Shown in pieces: positions 18,296 to 26,885 of a DNA stretch of 64,000 bases (positions are counted from its first letter, which is position 1; each line of letters begins with the position of its first letter). Made by a program: the position numbers and the translations under genes. The stretch is taken from assembly GCF_900108315.1 (NCBI RefSeq), contig NZ_FNVB01000003.1:531404-595403 (forward strand). Direction: 5' to 3'. The notes under the pieces were generated by a model, which saw only the letters and a list, made by a program, of their open reading frames with translations, made no database searches and was not told where the DNA came from. The stretch comes from Saccharopolyspora kobensis (lineage in GTDB: Bacteria; Actinomycetota; Actinomycetes; Mycobacteriales; Pseudonocardiaceae).

Positions 18296-19306
18296 GTGGT
18301 CACCAGCCGGGACGTAGCGCAGCTGGCCGGCGTTTCGCAGATGACGGTGTCCCGGGTCCTGCAGGGCAGCGACAAGGTCGCCCCGGAGACCCGGCAACGC
18401 GTCCTGACCGCGATGAAGGAGGCGGGCTACCGCCCCCACGCCGCGGCGCGGACCATGCGCACCCGCCGCACCTCGACCGTCGGCGTCGTGGTCGCCGACA
18501 TCACCAACCCCTTCTACCCGCAACTGCTGGAAGCGGTCGGCCAGGCGCTGGACGCGGCCGGTCAGCGGATGGTGCTGTGGAACGCGCCCGATCCCGGCGG
18601 CGAGAGCGCCCTGCGAGCCCTGGACGAGGGCACCGTCGACGGCCTGATCTTCACCACCGTCACCGAGGGCTCCGAGCAGCTCGCCGGCGCGCTGCGGCGG
18701 GGAGAGCCGATCGTGCTGCTGCACCGCGGGCTGGATTCGCTGGACTGCGACCAGGTCACCACCGACAACCTCGCCGGCGGCCGGGCGGTCGCCGACTACC
18801 TGGTCGCCACCGGGCACACCCGGATCGGCTTCCTGCGGGGTCCCGAGCTGCCGAGCACGTCCCGGCACCGGGAACGCGGATTCCGCGACCGCCTGGCCGA
18901 ACTCGGCCGGCCGCTGGAGGCCGAGCTCACCGCCCAGGGCGGGTTCGCCCACGACCTCGCCAGGTCGGCGATGCGCGAACTGCTCTCCCGGGAGGATCCG
19001 CCCACCGCCGTCTTCTGCGCCAACGACCTGACCGCGCTGGGCGCGGTCGACGGCGCCGCGTCCCTGAACCGCCGCGTCCCCGAGGACGTGTGGGTGATCG
19101 GGTACGACGACATCGCGATGACGTCGTGGGACTCCTACGACATCACCACGGTCCGGCAGCCCATCGCCGAGATGGCGCGCACTGCGGTGCACCTGCTGCT
19201 GGAGCGGGTCGACGACCGCTCGCTACCTCCCAGGAAGCAGGAGTTCCCCAGCGAACTCGTCATCCGCGGCTCCACCGCGCACACCCCAGCGCTGCACACC
19301 GGCTGA
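18296..19306 (+). CDS. LacI-family transcriptional regulator
   Basis: A 336-residue regulator. The first residues TSRDVAQLAGVSQMTVSRVLQG form the LacI helix-turn-helix and hinge, followed by a periplasmic-binding-protein-like sensor domain starting TVGVVVADITNPFYPQLLEA. The GTG at 18296 follows GGAGGT by 5 bases and begins exactly at the HTH. Two palindromes in the 109-base divergent region are its likely targets. It should repress the HisD-like/MHS operon until a sugar-like or sulfonate-like ligand binds. Confidence 0.9.
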   Translation: MVTSRDVAQLAGVSQMTVSRVLQGSDKVAPETRQRVLTAMKEAGYRPHAAARTMRTRRTSTVGVVVADITNPFYPQLLEAVGQALDAAGQRMVLWNAPDPGGESALRALDEGTVDGLIFTTVTEGSEQLAGALRRGEPIVLLHRGLDSLDCDQVTTDNLAGGRAVADYLVATGHTRIGFLRGPELPSTSRHRERGFRDRLAELGRPLEAELTAQGGFAHDLARSAMRELLSREDPPTAVFCANDLTALGAVDGAASLNRRVPEDVWVIGYDDIAMTSWDSYDITTVRQPIAEMARTAVHLLLERVDDRSLPPRKQEFPSELVIRGSTAHTPALHTG

Positions 19307-19369
19307 CGGGCATTCCGGCGGGCGCGCCCCGAAGGCCGCCGCCGCTCTTGCGGAGCAGGCGCCCCTGGT

Positions 19370-20410
19370 TCAGCCGACGATGCGGCGGGCGCCGATGTAG
19401 TGGCCGTCGCCCTTGACCGAGCGGACGTCGACCAGCTGGCCCTCGGTCGGGGCGTCCACGACCTTGCCGCCGCCCACGTACATCGCGACGTGGTGGATGG
19501 TCGCCGGGTTGCCGGTGCCGTCGTCGTAGAAGACGAGGTCGCCCGGTTGCAGCTGTTCCCTCGACACCGGGCGGCCTGCCTTCCACTGCGTCCGGCTGCT
19601 CGGCGGGATCGAGATGCCCGCCTGCTTGTACGCCCACTGGGTCAGACCCGAGCAGTCGAAGGTCGTCGGCCCCTTCGAGCCCCACTCGTACTGCGAGCCG
19701 CGCTTGGACAGGGCCGCCTGCAGCGCGGTGTTCGCCGCGCCCGGCGGGCCCAGGTAGGAGCCGGTGTCCACCGGGCCCTGCAGGCGGTCGCGGTCGGAAT
19801 CGTCCAGGCCGCCGAGCGCGCGGCGGACCTCCTCGATCCGCCCGTCGAGATCGTCCCTGCGCTTCTGCACCTCGTCGAGCAGGCGCGCGGCATCGTCGGT
19901 CGCCCGCTGGGCGCGGAGTTCCGCGGCCTGGGCCTGTTCCCGGGAGGTCCGCGCGCGGTCGACCGCCTCGGAGTAGCTGTCGAGCACTTCCCCGTTGCTG
20001 CTCGCCATCGCACCGAGCATCGTCGCGCGGTCGAGGAACTCCTCGGGGCTCTCGCTGGTCAGCGCGGCCGACATCTCGCTCATCCGGGCGCCGCGGTACG
20101 CCGAGCCGGTGAGCCGGTCGACCTCTCCGCGCAGCTCGTCCTGCTCGCGCTGGGCCTCGTCCTCGATCCGCAGCGCTTGGGCCACCGCCTCCTTCGCGCG
20201 GTCCAGTTCCGCCCGGTTGGCGTCGTGCGCCAGCTCCGCGTCGGTGAGGTCCTCCTCCGCCTTCGCCGCTTCCGCACCGAGCCGCTGGTACTCCTCGACG
20301 GGGTCCGATGGCTGCGCACCGGCGGGGAGGGCCAGAGGCCCTGCCATCACGGCGATGGCCGAAGCGGTCAACGCCGCCTTCACCGATCTTCTGAGGCGTT
20401 GTGCCGCCAT
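19370..20410 (-). CDS. secreted NlpC/P60 endopeptidase with coiled coil
   Basis: A 346-residue exported cell-wall hydrolase. Residues 1-32 are a signal peptide, about 36-200 a charged coiled coil of the RipA/PcsB type, and about 225-346 the NlpC/P60 domain with catalytic Cys253 in TTFDCSGLTQWAY and His307 in IHHVAMYVGGG. It would cut the D-Glu to diaminopimelate bond in stem peptides. Two TACTA-N7-TAGTA-like boxes lie 92 and 169 bases upstream of its start, placing it in the proposed BlaI-type regulon. It converges on the LacI gene over 63 bases. Confidence 0.9.
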   Translation of the reverse strand: MAAQRLRRSVKAALTASAIAVMAGPLALPAGAQPSDPVEEYQRLGAEAAKAEEDLTDAELAHDANRAELDRAKEAVAQALRIEDEAQREQDELRGEVDRLTGSAYRGARMSEMSAALTSESPEEFLDRATMLGAMASSNGEVLDSYSEAVDRARTSREQAQAAELRAQRATDDAARLLDEVQKRRDDLDGRIEEVRRALGGLDDSDRDRLQGPVDTGSYLGPPGAANTALQAALSKRGSQYEWGSKGPTTFDCSGLTQWAYKQAGISIPPSSRTQWKAGRPVSREQLQPGDLVFYDDGTGNPATIHHVAMYVGGGKVVDAPTEGQLVDVRSVKGDGHYIGARRIVG

Positions 20411-20501
20411 GTCGCGAACGTCTCCTCTGCATTCCCGGGCGCTCCCGGATCACGGACTTCCACCCCCGGCCCGGAAGCTACTCGATCCGCGAACCGCTGT
20501 C

Positions 20502-20518
20502 TACTATCAACCTTAGTA
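20502..20518. promoter_or_regulatory. BlaI-type box 1
   Basis: TACTATCAACCTTAGTA, a perfect TACTA-N7-TAGTA dyad (extended by C and G to CTACTA/TAGTAG), stands in the promoter region of the NlpC/P60 gene. Confidence 0.65.
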
Positions 20519-20578
20519 GGTGATTTTCTCTTGCGCCGCTGCGGAAAGATGGAACCGGCGCCAGCTTGCCGAGTGAGC

Positions 20579-20595
20579 TACTATCTGCGATAGTT
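20579..20595. promoter_or_regulatory. BlaI-type box 2
   Basis: TACTATCTGCGATAGTT fits the dyad with one changed base. It lies 77 bases from box 1, also upstream of the NlpC/P60 gene, in the 286-base gap between that gene and ccdA. Confidence 0.55.
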
Positions 20596-20696
20596 GATGC
20601 GTTCGCCGGGGATCGAGAACCCGGAGAGGCCTGGACTGCGGACCGCCCCTCACCGCCCTCCCCCAGCACGAGGCCGGTCCGCAGCCCGGAGCGCGA

Positions 20697-21482
20697 TCAG
20701 ATGGGCAGCGTGAAACCCGCGATCGGCCCGCGCATCCAGTTGATCAGCTCGCCCCACAGGCCGGTCACCAGCGCCAGCCCGATGACGATGAGGAAGACCC
20801 CGCCGATCTGCTGCATCCGGCGGACGTTCCCGCGCAGCCAGTCCGCCGCCCGGACCGCCCAGCGCAGGCCGAGTGCCAGCACCACGAACGGCAGCCCCAG
20901 CCCCAGGCAGTAGGCCAGCACCAGCAGGAGCCCGCGCCACATCGCAGGGCCGACATCGGTTCCGCTGGCCACCGCGATCACACCGGTCAGCGTCGGGCCG
21001 AGGCAGGGCGTCCACCCGAGCCCGTAGACGGCACCCAGCAGCGGTGCACCCCACAGGCCGTCGCGGCGCGGCGTGTGCCGCACCTTCCAGCCGAACTGCA
21101 GCGGCGGGATGAATCCGAGGAAGACCAGTCCCATCACGACGGTGACGATCCCGCCGATGCGCTGCAGCAGCAGCTCGTTGGCAAACACCGCGTCCGAGAA
21201 GCCGAGCACCGTGACCGTCGCCGCCGCGAACACGACGGTGAACCCGAGCACGAACAGCAGCGCCGCACCGGCGACCCGCCACCGGCCGACCAGGCGGCGC
21301 CCCTCCCGCTCCGGCAGGTCGACCGCCGGCGCCTGGACGCCCACCAGGCCCGCGAGGTAGGCGAGGTAGCCCGGCACCAGCGGGATCGCGCACGGAGAGG
21401 CGAAAGACACCGCCCCGGCGACCACCGCGAGCAGCGCGGCCAGCAGCAGCGGTCCGGAGATGGCCAGATCCGTCAGGTCCAC
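20697..21482 (-). CDS. ccdA: CcdA-type thiol-disulfide membrane transporter
   Basis: A 261-residue, roughly six-helix protein of the CcdA/DsbD-beta family. The redox pair is Cys31 (ASPCAIPLVPGY) and Cys160 (GWTPCLGPTL), each in the conserved Pro-flanked setting. It passes electrons from cytoplasmic thioredoxin to exported thiol proteins, for cytochrome c maturation or disulfide repair. The GTG at 21482 follows GGAGGT by 6 bases and is preferred to a GTG six codons upstream. It diverges from blaI across a region with a perfect BlaI-type box. Confidence 0.88.
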   Translation of the reverse strand: MDLTDLAISGPLLLAALLAVVAGAVSFASPCAIPLVPGYLAYLAGLVGVQAPAVDLPEREGRRLVGRWRVAGAALLFVLGFTVVFAAATVTVLGFSDAVFANELLLQRIGGIVTVVMGLVFLGFIPPLQFGWKVRHTPRRDGLWGAPLLGAVYGLGWTPCLGPTLTGVIAVASGTDVGPAMWRGLLLVLAYCLGLGLPFVVLALGLRWAVRAADWLRGNVRRMQQIGGVFLIVIGLALVTGLWGELINWMRGPIAGFTLPI

Positions 21483-21567
21483 AGCAGAACCTCCGCCCAC
21501 CCGTCGCCACGTCGCGATCCGGCTCCGGGCAACGACATCTCGACCACCTCCGCAGGAGCCGCCTTAC

Positions 21568-21584
21568 TACTAGCTCGGATAGTA
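21568..21584. promoter_or_regulatory. BlaI-type box 3 (between ccdA and blaI)
   Basis: TACTAGCTCGGATAGTA, perfect dyad within a longer imperfect inverted repeat spanning 21563-21589 (CTTA and TAAG outer arms). It is placed to control both divergent genes, including the repressor gene itself. Confidence 0.75.
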
Positions 21585-21668
21585 CTAAGCGGCGCACGTC
21601 GCCCCACCACTGGCCCGATCCCGGCACGGCGGACCCGGTATCCTCGACACCCGGAGACGGGAGGTGGC

Positions 21669-22028
21669 ATGCAGGGCCTGGGAGAGCTCGAGAACGGTGT
21701 GATGGACGTGCTGTGGACGTCCACCGCGCCCATGACCGTGCGCGAAGTCCTCGCGAAGCTCAACGAAACGCGCGATCTCGCCTACACGACGGTGATGACG
21801 GTGCTGGACAACCTCCACCGCAAGGGCTGGGCGGACCGCGAGCTGCAGAACCGCGCCTACCTCTACACCCCCGCCGAGAGCCGCGAGGAGGCCGCCGCGC
21901 GCGTGCTGCGCGAGCTGCTCGACTCCAGCGGTGACCCGGAAGCCGTCCTGCTGCACTTCGCGCAGTCGGCCTCCGACGACGAGACGGCCGCCCTGCGACG
22001 CGGCCTGCGCCGACGGCCCCGGCGATGA
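21669..22028 (+). CDS. blaI: BlaI/MecI/CopY-family repressor
   Basis: A 119-residue winged-helix repressor: LGELENGVMDVLWTSTAPMTVREVL then DLAYTTVMTVLDNLHRKGW is the DNA-binding half, and the C-terminal helices dimerise. The family is inactivated by proteolysis through an M56 partner or, in CopY, by metal binding; no CopY-type C-terminal CxC motifs are seen. GGGAGGTGGC precedes the ATG. The stop overlaps the M56 start (ATGA). A box-3 dyad upstream suggests autoregulation. Confidence 0.92.
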   Translation: MQGLGELENGVMDVLWTSTAPMTVREVLAKLNETRDLAYTTVMTVLDNLHRKGWADRELQNRAYLYTPAESREEAAARVLRELLDSSGDPEAVLLHFAQSASDDETAALRRGLRRRPRR

Positions 22029-22984
22029 TCCTCGCGGTAGCCCTGCTGCTCGGCGTGGCGTTCGTCGCCGGGTTCGGCCCTGCGGTGCTGAACCGGATGC
22101 TGCAGCGGCGGATGGACCCGCAGCTCGTGCTGATGGCGTGGGGCGGCCTGGTCGCCACCACGTTCGTCACCGTGACCGCGGCCCTGACGATCACGGTGCT
22201 GCCCACCCACGGCCCGGCACCGCTGCTCGTCCAGCTGCTCCACCACTGCTGGACGGCCCTGCAGCACGGTTCCGCGCCCCAGCTCCACCTGGCAGCGGGA
22301 CTGCTGCTGCTCACCGCGATCGCCGGCCTGTCGTCCCGGGTGAGCATCGGGCTGCTGCGGCACACCCGGCGCCAGCGGCGCGAGCACCGCCGCCACCTCG
22401 ACCTGCTGCGCATCGCGGCGCGCCCCGAGTCCGGCGCGTTCCCGGTCATGTGGCTCCCGCACCCCGAGCCGATGGCCTACAGCGTGGCCGGCACGCCGGG
22501 CTTCGTGGTCGCCACCGACGGAGTCCGCGACCGGCTCGGCTCCGACGCCGCCGCGGTGCTGGAGCACGAGCGAGCACACCTCCGAGGTCGCCACCACCTC
22601 CTGGTCGGCCTGGCCGAGGCGTTGTCGCGCTCGGCCCCGTGGCTGCCGCTGATGCGGCGTTCCCCGGAGCTGGTGCGCACCGCCGTCGAACTGGCCGCCG
22701 ACCGCTCGGCCGCGCACCTGCACGGCCCCCGCGCGGTGCGCTCCGCGCTGCTGCAGATGTCCGGCGGAGGCTCGACGCCCGCGCACGCGCTGGGGATGGC
22801 CAACAGCGCAGTGGCCCTCCGGCTCCACCACCTCAGCGGCCTGCCCTCGGCGCCGGGCCGGGCCAAGCGCGCGCTGGCCTCCGGTGTGGCAGGACTGACC
22901 GCCGCCACGCTGCCGACGCTCGCCGGCATCGCGCTGCTGCCCGTGCTGGCGATGCTCACCTGCCCGTTCGCGTTCGGCTTCTGA
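22025..22984 (+). CDS. M56-family membrane metallopeptidase (BlaR1-like)
   Basis: A 319-residue protein with hydrophobic segments near residues 1-20, 38-60, 88-110 and 285-318, and the zinc motif HERAH (181-185) in AAAVLEHERAHLRGRHH. It corresponds to the transmembrane protease part of BlaR1/MecR1 without an external penicillin-binding sensor domain, as in mycobacterial BlaR. It probably cleaves or triggers loss of the adjoining BlaI when a signal is sensed. ATGA overlap with blaI gives coupled translation. Confidence 0.88.
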   Translation: MILAVALLLGVAFVAGFGPAVLNRMLQRRMDPQLVLMAWGGLVATTFVTVTAALTITVLPTHGPAPLLVQLLHHCWTALQHGSAPQLHLAAGLLLLTAIAGLSSRVSIGLLRHTRRQRREHRRHLDLLRIAARPESGAFPVMWLPHPEPMAYSVAGTPGFVVATDGVRDRLGSDAAAVLEHERAHLRGRHHLLVGLAEALSRSAPWLPLMRRSPELVRTAVELAADRSAAHLHGPRAVRSALLQMSGGGSTPAHALGMANSAVALRLHHLSGLPSAPGRAKRALASGVAGLTAATLPTLAGIALLPVLAMLTCPFAFGF

Positions 22985-23056
22985 TCTCCAGCCGGGCGGT
23001 GACGATCGGTCACCGCCGCTCCCCGCCGAGCACCAGCGTTCGTCACCCGACCGCAC

Positions 23057-23073
23057 TACTAAGCACAATAGTA
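23057..23073. promoter_or_regulatory. BlaI-type box 4
   Basis: TACTAAGCACAATAGTA, perfect TACTA-N7-TAGTA, 112 bases before the LpqS-like gene. It is the only promoter-like element in the gap after the M56 gene, so it likely controls lpqS-cysK2-MFS. Confidence 0.7.
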
Positions 23074-23185
23074 CTTGTGACGCCCCGTGCGAATCGCTCG
23101 GACGATAACCCAAAAGCGTTGCAGCTGAACGAAGACCGACGACCCGGATGAGCGGGGTGAACGCACCTCCAGTACGGTCCTCACC

Positions 23186-23563
23186 GTGCGCAACCGGCCA
23201 CCCACTGTCCGCACCGCGGGAATTCCGGCGCTCTGCGTCATCCTGCTGACGCTGGGCGCATTCCTCGCCGCGCACACCCTGATCGGCACCTCGACCACCT
23301 GCGCGGCCGGTTCGCAGATCAGCGCCCACTGCGGCGAGGATCGCCCCGACTCCCTGGAGCACGGCCCCGGCGACGCCGAGTGCGCGGCTTCCGCGCGAGA
23401 CGTCGCGTCCACGTTGGACACCGCAGCGCTGCTGCTCGTTCCGGCCACCGGCGGCCAGGAATTCCCCTCCGCCTTCCACCGGACCACCACCGCCCTGCCG
23501 CGCCCGGCCCTGCCGCCGCACGGGCAGGACGTCCTGAGTTCCACGTGCATCTCGCGAACGTGA
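23186..23563 (+). CDS. small LpqS-like membrane/secreted protein
   Basis: A 125-residue protein with one N-terminal hydrophobic segment (residues 12-32) and five Cys (17, 39, 49, 66, 121). The end reads HGQDVLSSTCISRT, close to what I recall of the C-terminus of mycobacterial LpqS (GQDLL...C-LARR). In Mycobacterium tuberculosis lpqS precedes cysK2 and an MFS gene under the copper repressor RicR; the same three-gene order occurs here. The start is GTG at 23186. GC at third codon positions is high, supporting real coding. Function unknown, presumably metal related. Confidence 0.65.
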   Translation: MRNRPPTVRTAGIPALCVILLTLGAFLAAHTLIGTSTTCAAGSQISAHCGEDRPDSLEHGPGDAECAASARDVASTLDTAALLLVPATGGQEFPSAFHRTTTALPRPALPPHGQDVLSSTCISRT

Positions 23564-23591
23564 TCAGGTCTCACTTCCTGTCCTGATCACG
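23559..23591 (+). terminator. hairpin between lpqS-like and cysK2 genes
   Basis: CGTGATCAGG (23559-23568) pairs perfectly with CCTGATCACG (23582-23591) across 13 bases, starting at the LpqS-like stop codon. It may be a weak terminator or attenuator inside the operon. Confidence 0.45.
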
Positions 23592-23664
23592 ATCGACGCA
23601 CCGCACCCGCCGACCGCGGACCGGTGCGCCCGATTCCCGCACCTGCGCGACAACGAGGAACGCG

Positions 23665-24771
23665 ATGCAAGGACTCCTCCCCCGCACCGGCGACCGCTCC
23701 GGCGCGGCAACGGCGCTGCGGCCTGCCCACGCCATCGACACCACCGTCGGCAACACCCCGGTCCTGTGGATCGACCGGCCGTTCAACCCGCCCGGCACCG
23801 GGTTCTGGGCGAAGCTGGAAGGGCACAACCCGGGCGGCATGAAGGACCGGCCCGCGCTGCACATGGTCGAACGCGCCCGGCAGCGCGGCGAGCTCGAACC
23901 CGGCGGCACGATCGTCGAGTCGACGAGCGGCACGCTGGGCCTGGGGCTCGCTCTCGCCGGGATCACCTACGGGCACCCGGTCACCCTGGTCACCGATCCC
24001 GGCCTGGAACCGATCATGCACCGGATGCTCGGGGCGTTCGGCGCGCGCATCGACGTGGTCACCCGGCCGCACCCGAGCGGCGGCTGGCAGCAGGCGCGCC
24101 GCGACCGGGTCGCCGAGCACCTCGCGGCCACGCCCGGTTCCTTCTGCCCGGACCAGTACAACAATCCCGACAACACCGCCGGATACGCGCCGCTGGCGCT
24201 GGAACTCGCCGCGCAGCTGCGCTGCATCGACGTCCTGGTGTGCTCGGTGGGCACCGGCGGCCACTCGGCCGGCGTGACCCGGGTGCTGCGCAGCTTCTTC
24301 CCGGAGCTGCGCCTGGTCGGGGTCGACACCATCGGCTCCACCATCTTCGGCCAGCCCGCGAGGCAGCGGATCATGCGCGGCCTCGGGTCGAGCATCCAGC
24401 CGCGCAACATCGACTACCCGGCCTTCGACGAGGTGCACTGGGTCGGGCCGGCCGAGGCGGTGTGGGCCGCGCGGCGCCTCGCCGCCACGACCTACGCCAG
24501 CGGCGGCTGGAGCGTCGGCGCCGTCGGGCTGGTCGCCGGCTGGGTCGCCCGCACGGCAGGGCCGGGCACCCGGGTCGCCGCCGTCTTCCCGGACGGCCCG
24601 CAGCGCTACTTCGACACCGTCTACAACGACGAGTACTGCGAGCGGCACGGCCTGCTGCGGGCAGCGCCGCCGGAAGAACCGGACGTGCTGACCCATCCGC
24701 TGGAGCGGGAGGTCTCGCGCTGGACGCGGTGCGGCGAAGTGGTCGATCCGGCGGAGGGCGAGCGGCGTTGA
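23665..24771 (+). CDS. cysK2: CysK2-like PLP enzyme (O-phosphoserine-type S-sulfocysteine/cysteine synthase)
   Basis: A 368-residue fold-type II PLP enzyme. The Schiff-base lysine is Lys60 in [10 protein letters not shown], the substrate loop is [12 protein letters not shown], and the phosphate-binding loop is [11 protein letters not shown]. Length and the C-terminal extension ([18 protein letters not shown]) match mycobacterial CysK2, which makes S-sulfocysteine from O-phosphoserine and thiosulfate; CysK and CysM are shorter, near 310-320. The next gene (MFS) starts at the stop codon. The order lpqS-like, cysK2, MFS is conserved with mycobacteria. Confidence 0.75.
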   Translation: MQGLLPRTGDRSGAATALRPAHAIDTTVGNTPVLWIDRPFNPPGTGFWAKLEGHNPGGMKDRPALHMVERARQRGELEPGGTIVESTSGTLGLGLALAGITYGHPVTLVTDPGLEPIMHRMLGAFGARIDVVTRPHPSGGWQQARRDRVAEHLAATPGSFCPDQYNNPDNTAGYAPLALELAAQLRCIDVLVCSVGTGGHSAGVTRVLRSFFPELRLVGVDTIGSTIFGQPARQRIMRGLGSSIQPRNIDYPAFDEVHWVGPAEAVWAARRLAATTYASGGWSVGAVGLVAGWVARTAGPGTRVAAVFPDGPQRYFDTVYNDEYCERHGLLRAAPPEEPDVLTHPLEREVSRWTRCGEVVDPAEGERR

Positions 24772-26045
24772 TGCAGACCGCCAAGCAGTTCCGGTCCTTC
24801 AACGGGACCGTTCGGCTGCTCGTGATCAACCAGTTCACCATCAACCTCGGCTTCTACATGCTCATCCCGTACCTGGCGGCGCACCTGTCCGGCGGGCTCG
24901 GGCTGGCGACCTGGCTCGTCGGGCTGGTGCTCGGGGTCCGGAACTTCGCGCAGCAGGGCATGTTCCTCATCGGCGGCACCCTCGCGGACCGCCTCGGTTG
25001 CAAGCCGCTGATCATCGCCGGGTGCTCGCTGCGCACCGCGGGCTTCGCGCTGCTGGGCGTCGTGGACTCCGTTCCCGCGCTGCTGCTCGCCTCGGCCGCC
25101 ACGGGATTCGCCGGTGCGCTGTTCAACCCGGCCGTCCGCGCCCACCTCTCGCACGAAGCCGGTGACCGGCGGGTCGAGGCGTTCGCGCTGTTCAACATCT
25201 TCTACCAGTCGGGCATCCTGCTCGGGCCGCTGGTCGGCATGGCGCTGACCGGAATCGCCTTCCAGGCGACTTGCTTCACCGCGGCGGCGGTCTTCGCGGT
25301 CCTGACCGCGCTGCAGATCCGCGCCCTGCCGCAGCGCAAGGGCGACCGCGAGGAGACCGGCGGGCGTTCGGTCCTGGCCGACTGGCGGAGCGTGGTCGCC
25401 AACAGGTCCTTCGTCGCCTTCTCGGTCGTGATGATCGGCAGCTACGTGCTGTCGTTCCAGGTCTACCTGGCCCTGCCGCTGGAGGCCCGGCGGCTCGCCG
25501 GGGACGGCATGGCCGGGACCGCCGTGGCCGCCTCGCTGTTCGCGGTGTCCGGGCTGCTGGCGATCGCGGGGCAGCTGCGCATCACGGCGTGGTGCGAGCG
25601 GCGCTGGGATCCCGGAGTCTGCCTGGTCGTCGGTCTGCTGGTGATGGGCGCGGCCTTCCTCCCACCGCTGCTGACCGCCGGATCGCCGACCGCGACCACC
25701 ACCGGGGAGATCCTGCTGCGAGCCGCCCCGCTCGTGCTGTCCGCGGCGCTGATCGGCCTGGCGCAGGTGATCGTCTTCCCCTTCGAGATGGACACGATCG
25801 TGACCCTCGCGGGCAACAGGCTCATCGCCACGCACTACGGGCTGTACAACACGGTGTGCGGAATCGGGATCATGCTCGGCAACCTCGCGACGGGAAGCGT
25901 GCTCGACCTGGCCCGTTCGACCGGGCTGCCCGCCCTGCCCTGGGTGGTCATGTCCACCCTGGGCCTGCTCTGCGCGGGCGGCATCGCCGCGCTCCAACGC
26001 GCCCGGAAGCTGAGCGCACCCGACCCGCAACCGGCGATCGGCTGA
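24771..26045 (+). CDS. MFS transporter partnered with CysK2 (Rv0849-like)
   Basis: A 424-residue MFS protein with 12 predicted helices; loop 2-3 reads GGTLADRLGCKPLIIAG and helix 1 NQFTINLGFYMLIPYLAAHL, typical of MdtH-type drug exporters. Its ATG overlaps the cysK2 stop by one base (TGATG). The mycobacterial counterpart next to cysK2 is also an MFS protein. It may export an S-sulfocysteine-derived or metal-binding product. Substrate is inference. Confidence 0.82.
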   Translation: MQTAKQFRSFNGTVRLLVINQFTINLGFYMLIPYLAAHLSGGLGLATWLVGLVLGVRNFAQQGMFLIGGTLADRLGCKPLIIAGCSLRTAGFALLGVVDSVPALLLASAATGFAGALFNPAVRAHLSHEAGDRRVEAFALFNIFYQSGILLGPLVGMALTGIAFQATCFTAAAVFAVLTALQIRALPQRKGDREETGGRSVLADWRSVVANRSFVAFSVVMIGSYVLSFQVYLALPLEARRLAGDGMAGTAVAASLFAVSGLLAIAGQLRITAWCERRWDPGVCLVVGLLVMGAAFLPPLLTAGSPTATTTGEILLRAAPLVLSAALIGLAQVIVFPFEMDTIVTLAGNRLIATHYGLYNTVCGIGIMLGNLATGSVLDLARSTGLPALPWVVMSTLGLLCAGGIAALQRARKLSAPDPQPAIG

Positions 26046-26101
26046 TCCTCCGCCCGTCGAGCGAAACCACCCGACACACCGGTGGTGCGTCGGATGGTCG
26101 T

Positions 26102-26145
26102 GCAATTTCAATGGAAATCAGACGTCTGATTTCCATTGAAATTGC
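26102..26145. repeat. 44-base perfect palindrome
   Basis: Both 22-base halves are exactly complementary with no loop, centred on ACGT (26122-26125). The AT-rich arm CAATTTCAATGG contrasts with the surrounding DNA. It lies between the convergent MFS and DUF305 genes (201-base gap) and may be a bidirectional terminator or a dispersed palindromic repeat. Confidence 0.85.
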
Positions 26146-26246
26146 GGCGGTTCGTCACCCGGGACGGGGCCGTCCACCCTGTCGGTGGGTCGGGTGCCCA
26201 CTCGCCGACGGGTGTGGGGCTCGCTTCTCGTTCCCGGGGTTCGGTG

Positions 26247-26885
26247 TCAGTCCGGTAGGGGCCGGGCTCCTCGTTCCTCGAGCATTCGTCTCATCGCGTC
26301 GATCTCCGCCGTTTGCGCCGTCAGCATCTGCTGGGCGAGGTTGCGCACCTGGGGGCGGTCGGCCTCCTGCGCGGCGTACTGCATCATCGGCGCACCTCCT
26401 CGGTGGTGGCGGATCATCAGCTGGAGGAAGAACACGTCGAACTCCGGCCCGTCGAGCGATCGCAGCCGGTCGAGATCCTGCTTGGCGGCCATGCCGGGCA
26501 TCGCGGTCCGCTGCGACGCGTGCTGGTCGTGCTCGCCCGCCATCCACGTCATCGGGTTGCCGGGCGCCAGATCTGGCTCGTTCCACAGGCTCAGCCAGCC
26601 CTTCATCCGGCCGGTCTGCTCCAGTTGCGTGGTCTCGATGTCGAAGGCCAGCTGCCGGATGAGGCGGTCCTGGCTCTTCTCCCGCGCGAGGGAGGCCATC
26701 CGCACGCCTTGCAGGTGGTGCACGCTCATGTCCTGCGAGAACCCGACGTCGACCGGATCGGCCGAATCCGGCTCGCCCACCCGCAGCGACAGCACCCCGG
26801 AAGCCACGAGCAGTCCGACGGCCAGCAGCACCGCCGCGCCCAGGGCGATCTTCACCGGGCGCGGTGCGGTGCGCAGCGAGTTCAC
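26247..26885 (-). CDS. DUF305-domain exported protein
   Basis: A 212-residue protein: membrane anchor or signal at residues 11-32, then a ferritin-like DUF305 core with two His/Met-rich helices, QDMSVHHLQGVRMA (His56/57) and MIRHHRGGAPMM (His160/161, Met167/168). DUF305 proteins such as cyanobacterial CopM bind copper in the periplasm. The GTG at 26885 follows GGAGG by 8 bases and overlaps the stop of the DUF3105 gene (GTGA), so the two are one operon behind box 5. Confidence 0.85.
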   Translation of the reverse strand: MNSLRTAPRPVKIALGAAVLLAVGLLVASGVLSLRVGEPDSADPVDVGFSQDMSVHHLQGVRMASLAREKSQDRLIRQLAFDIETTQLEQTGRMKGWLSLWNEPDLAPGNPMTWMAGEHDQHASQRTAMPGMAAKQDLDRLRSLDGPEFDVFFLQLMIRHHRGGAPMMQYAAQEADRPQVRNLAQQMLTAQTAEIDAMRRMLEERGARPLPD

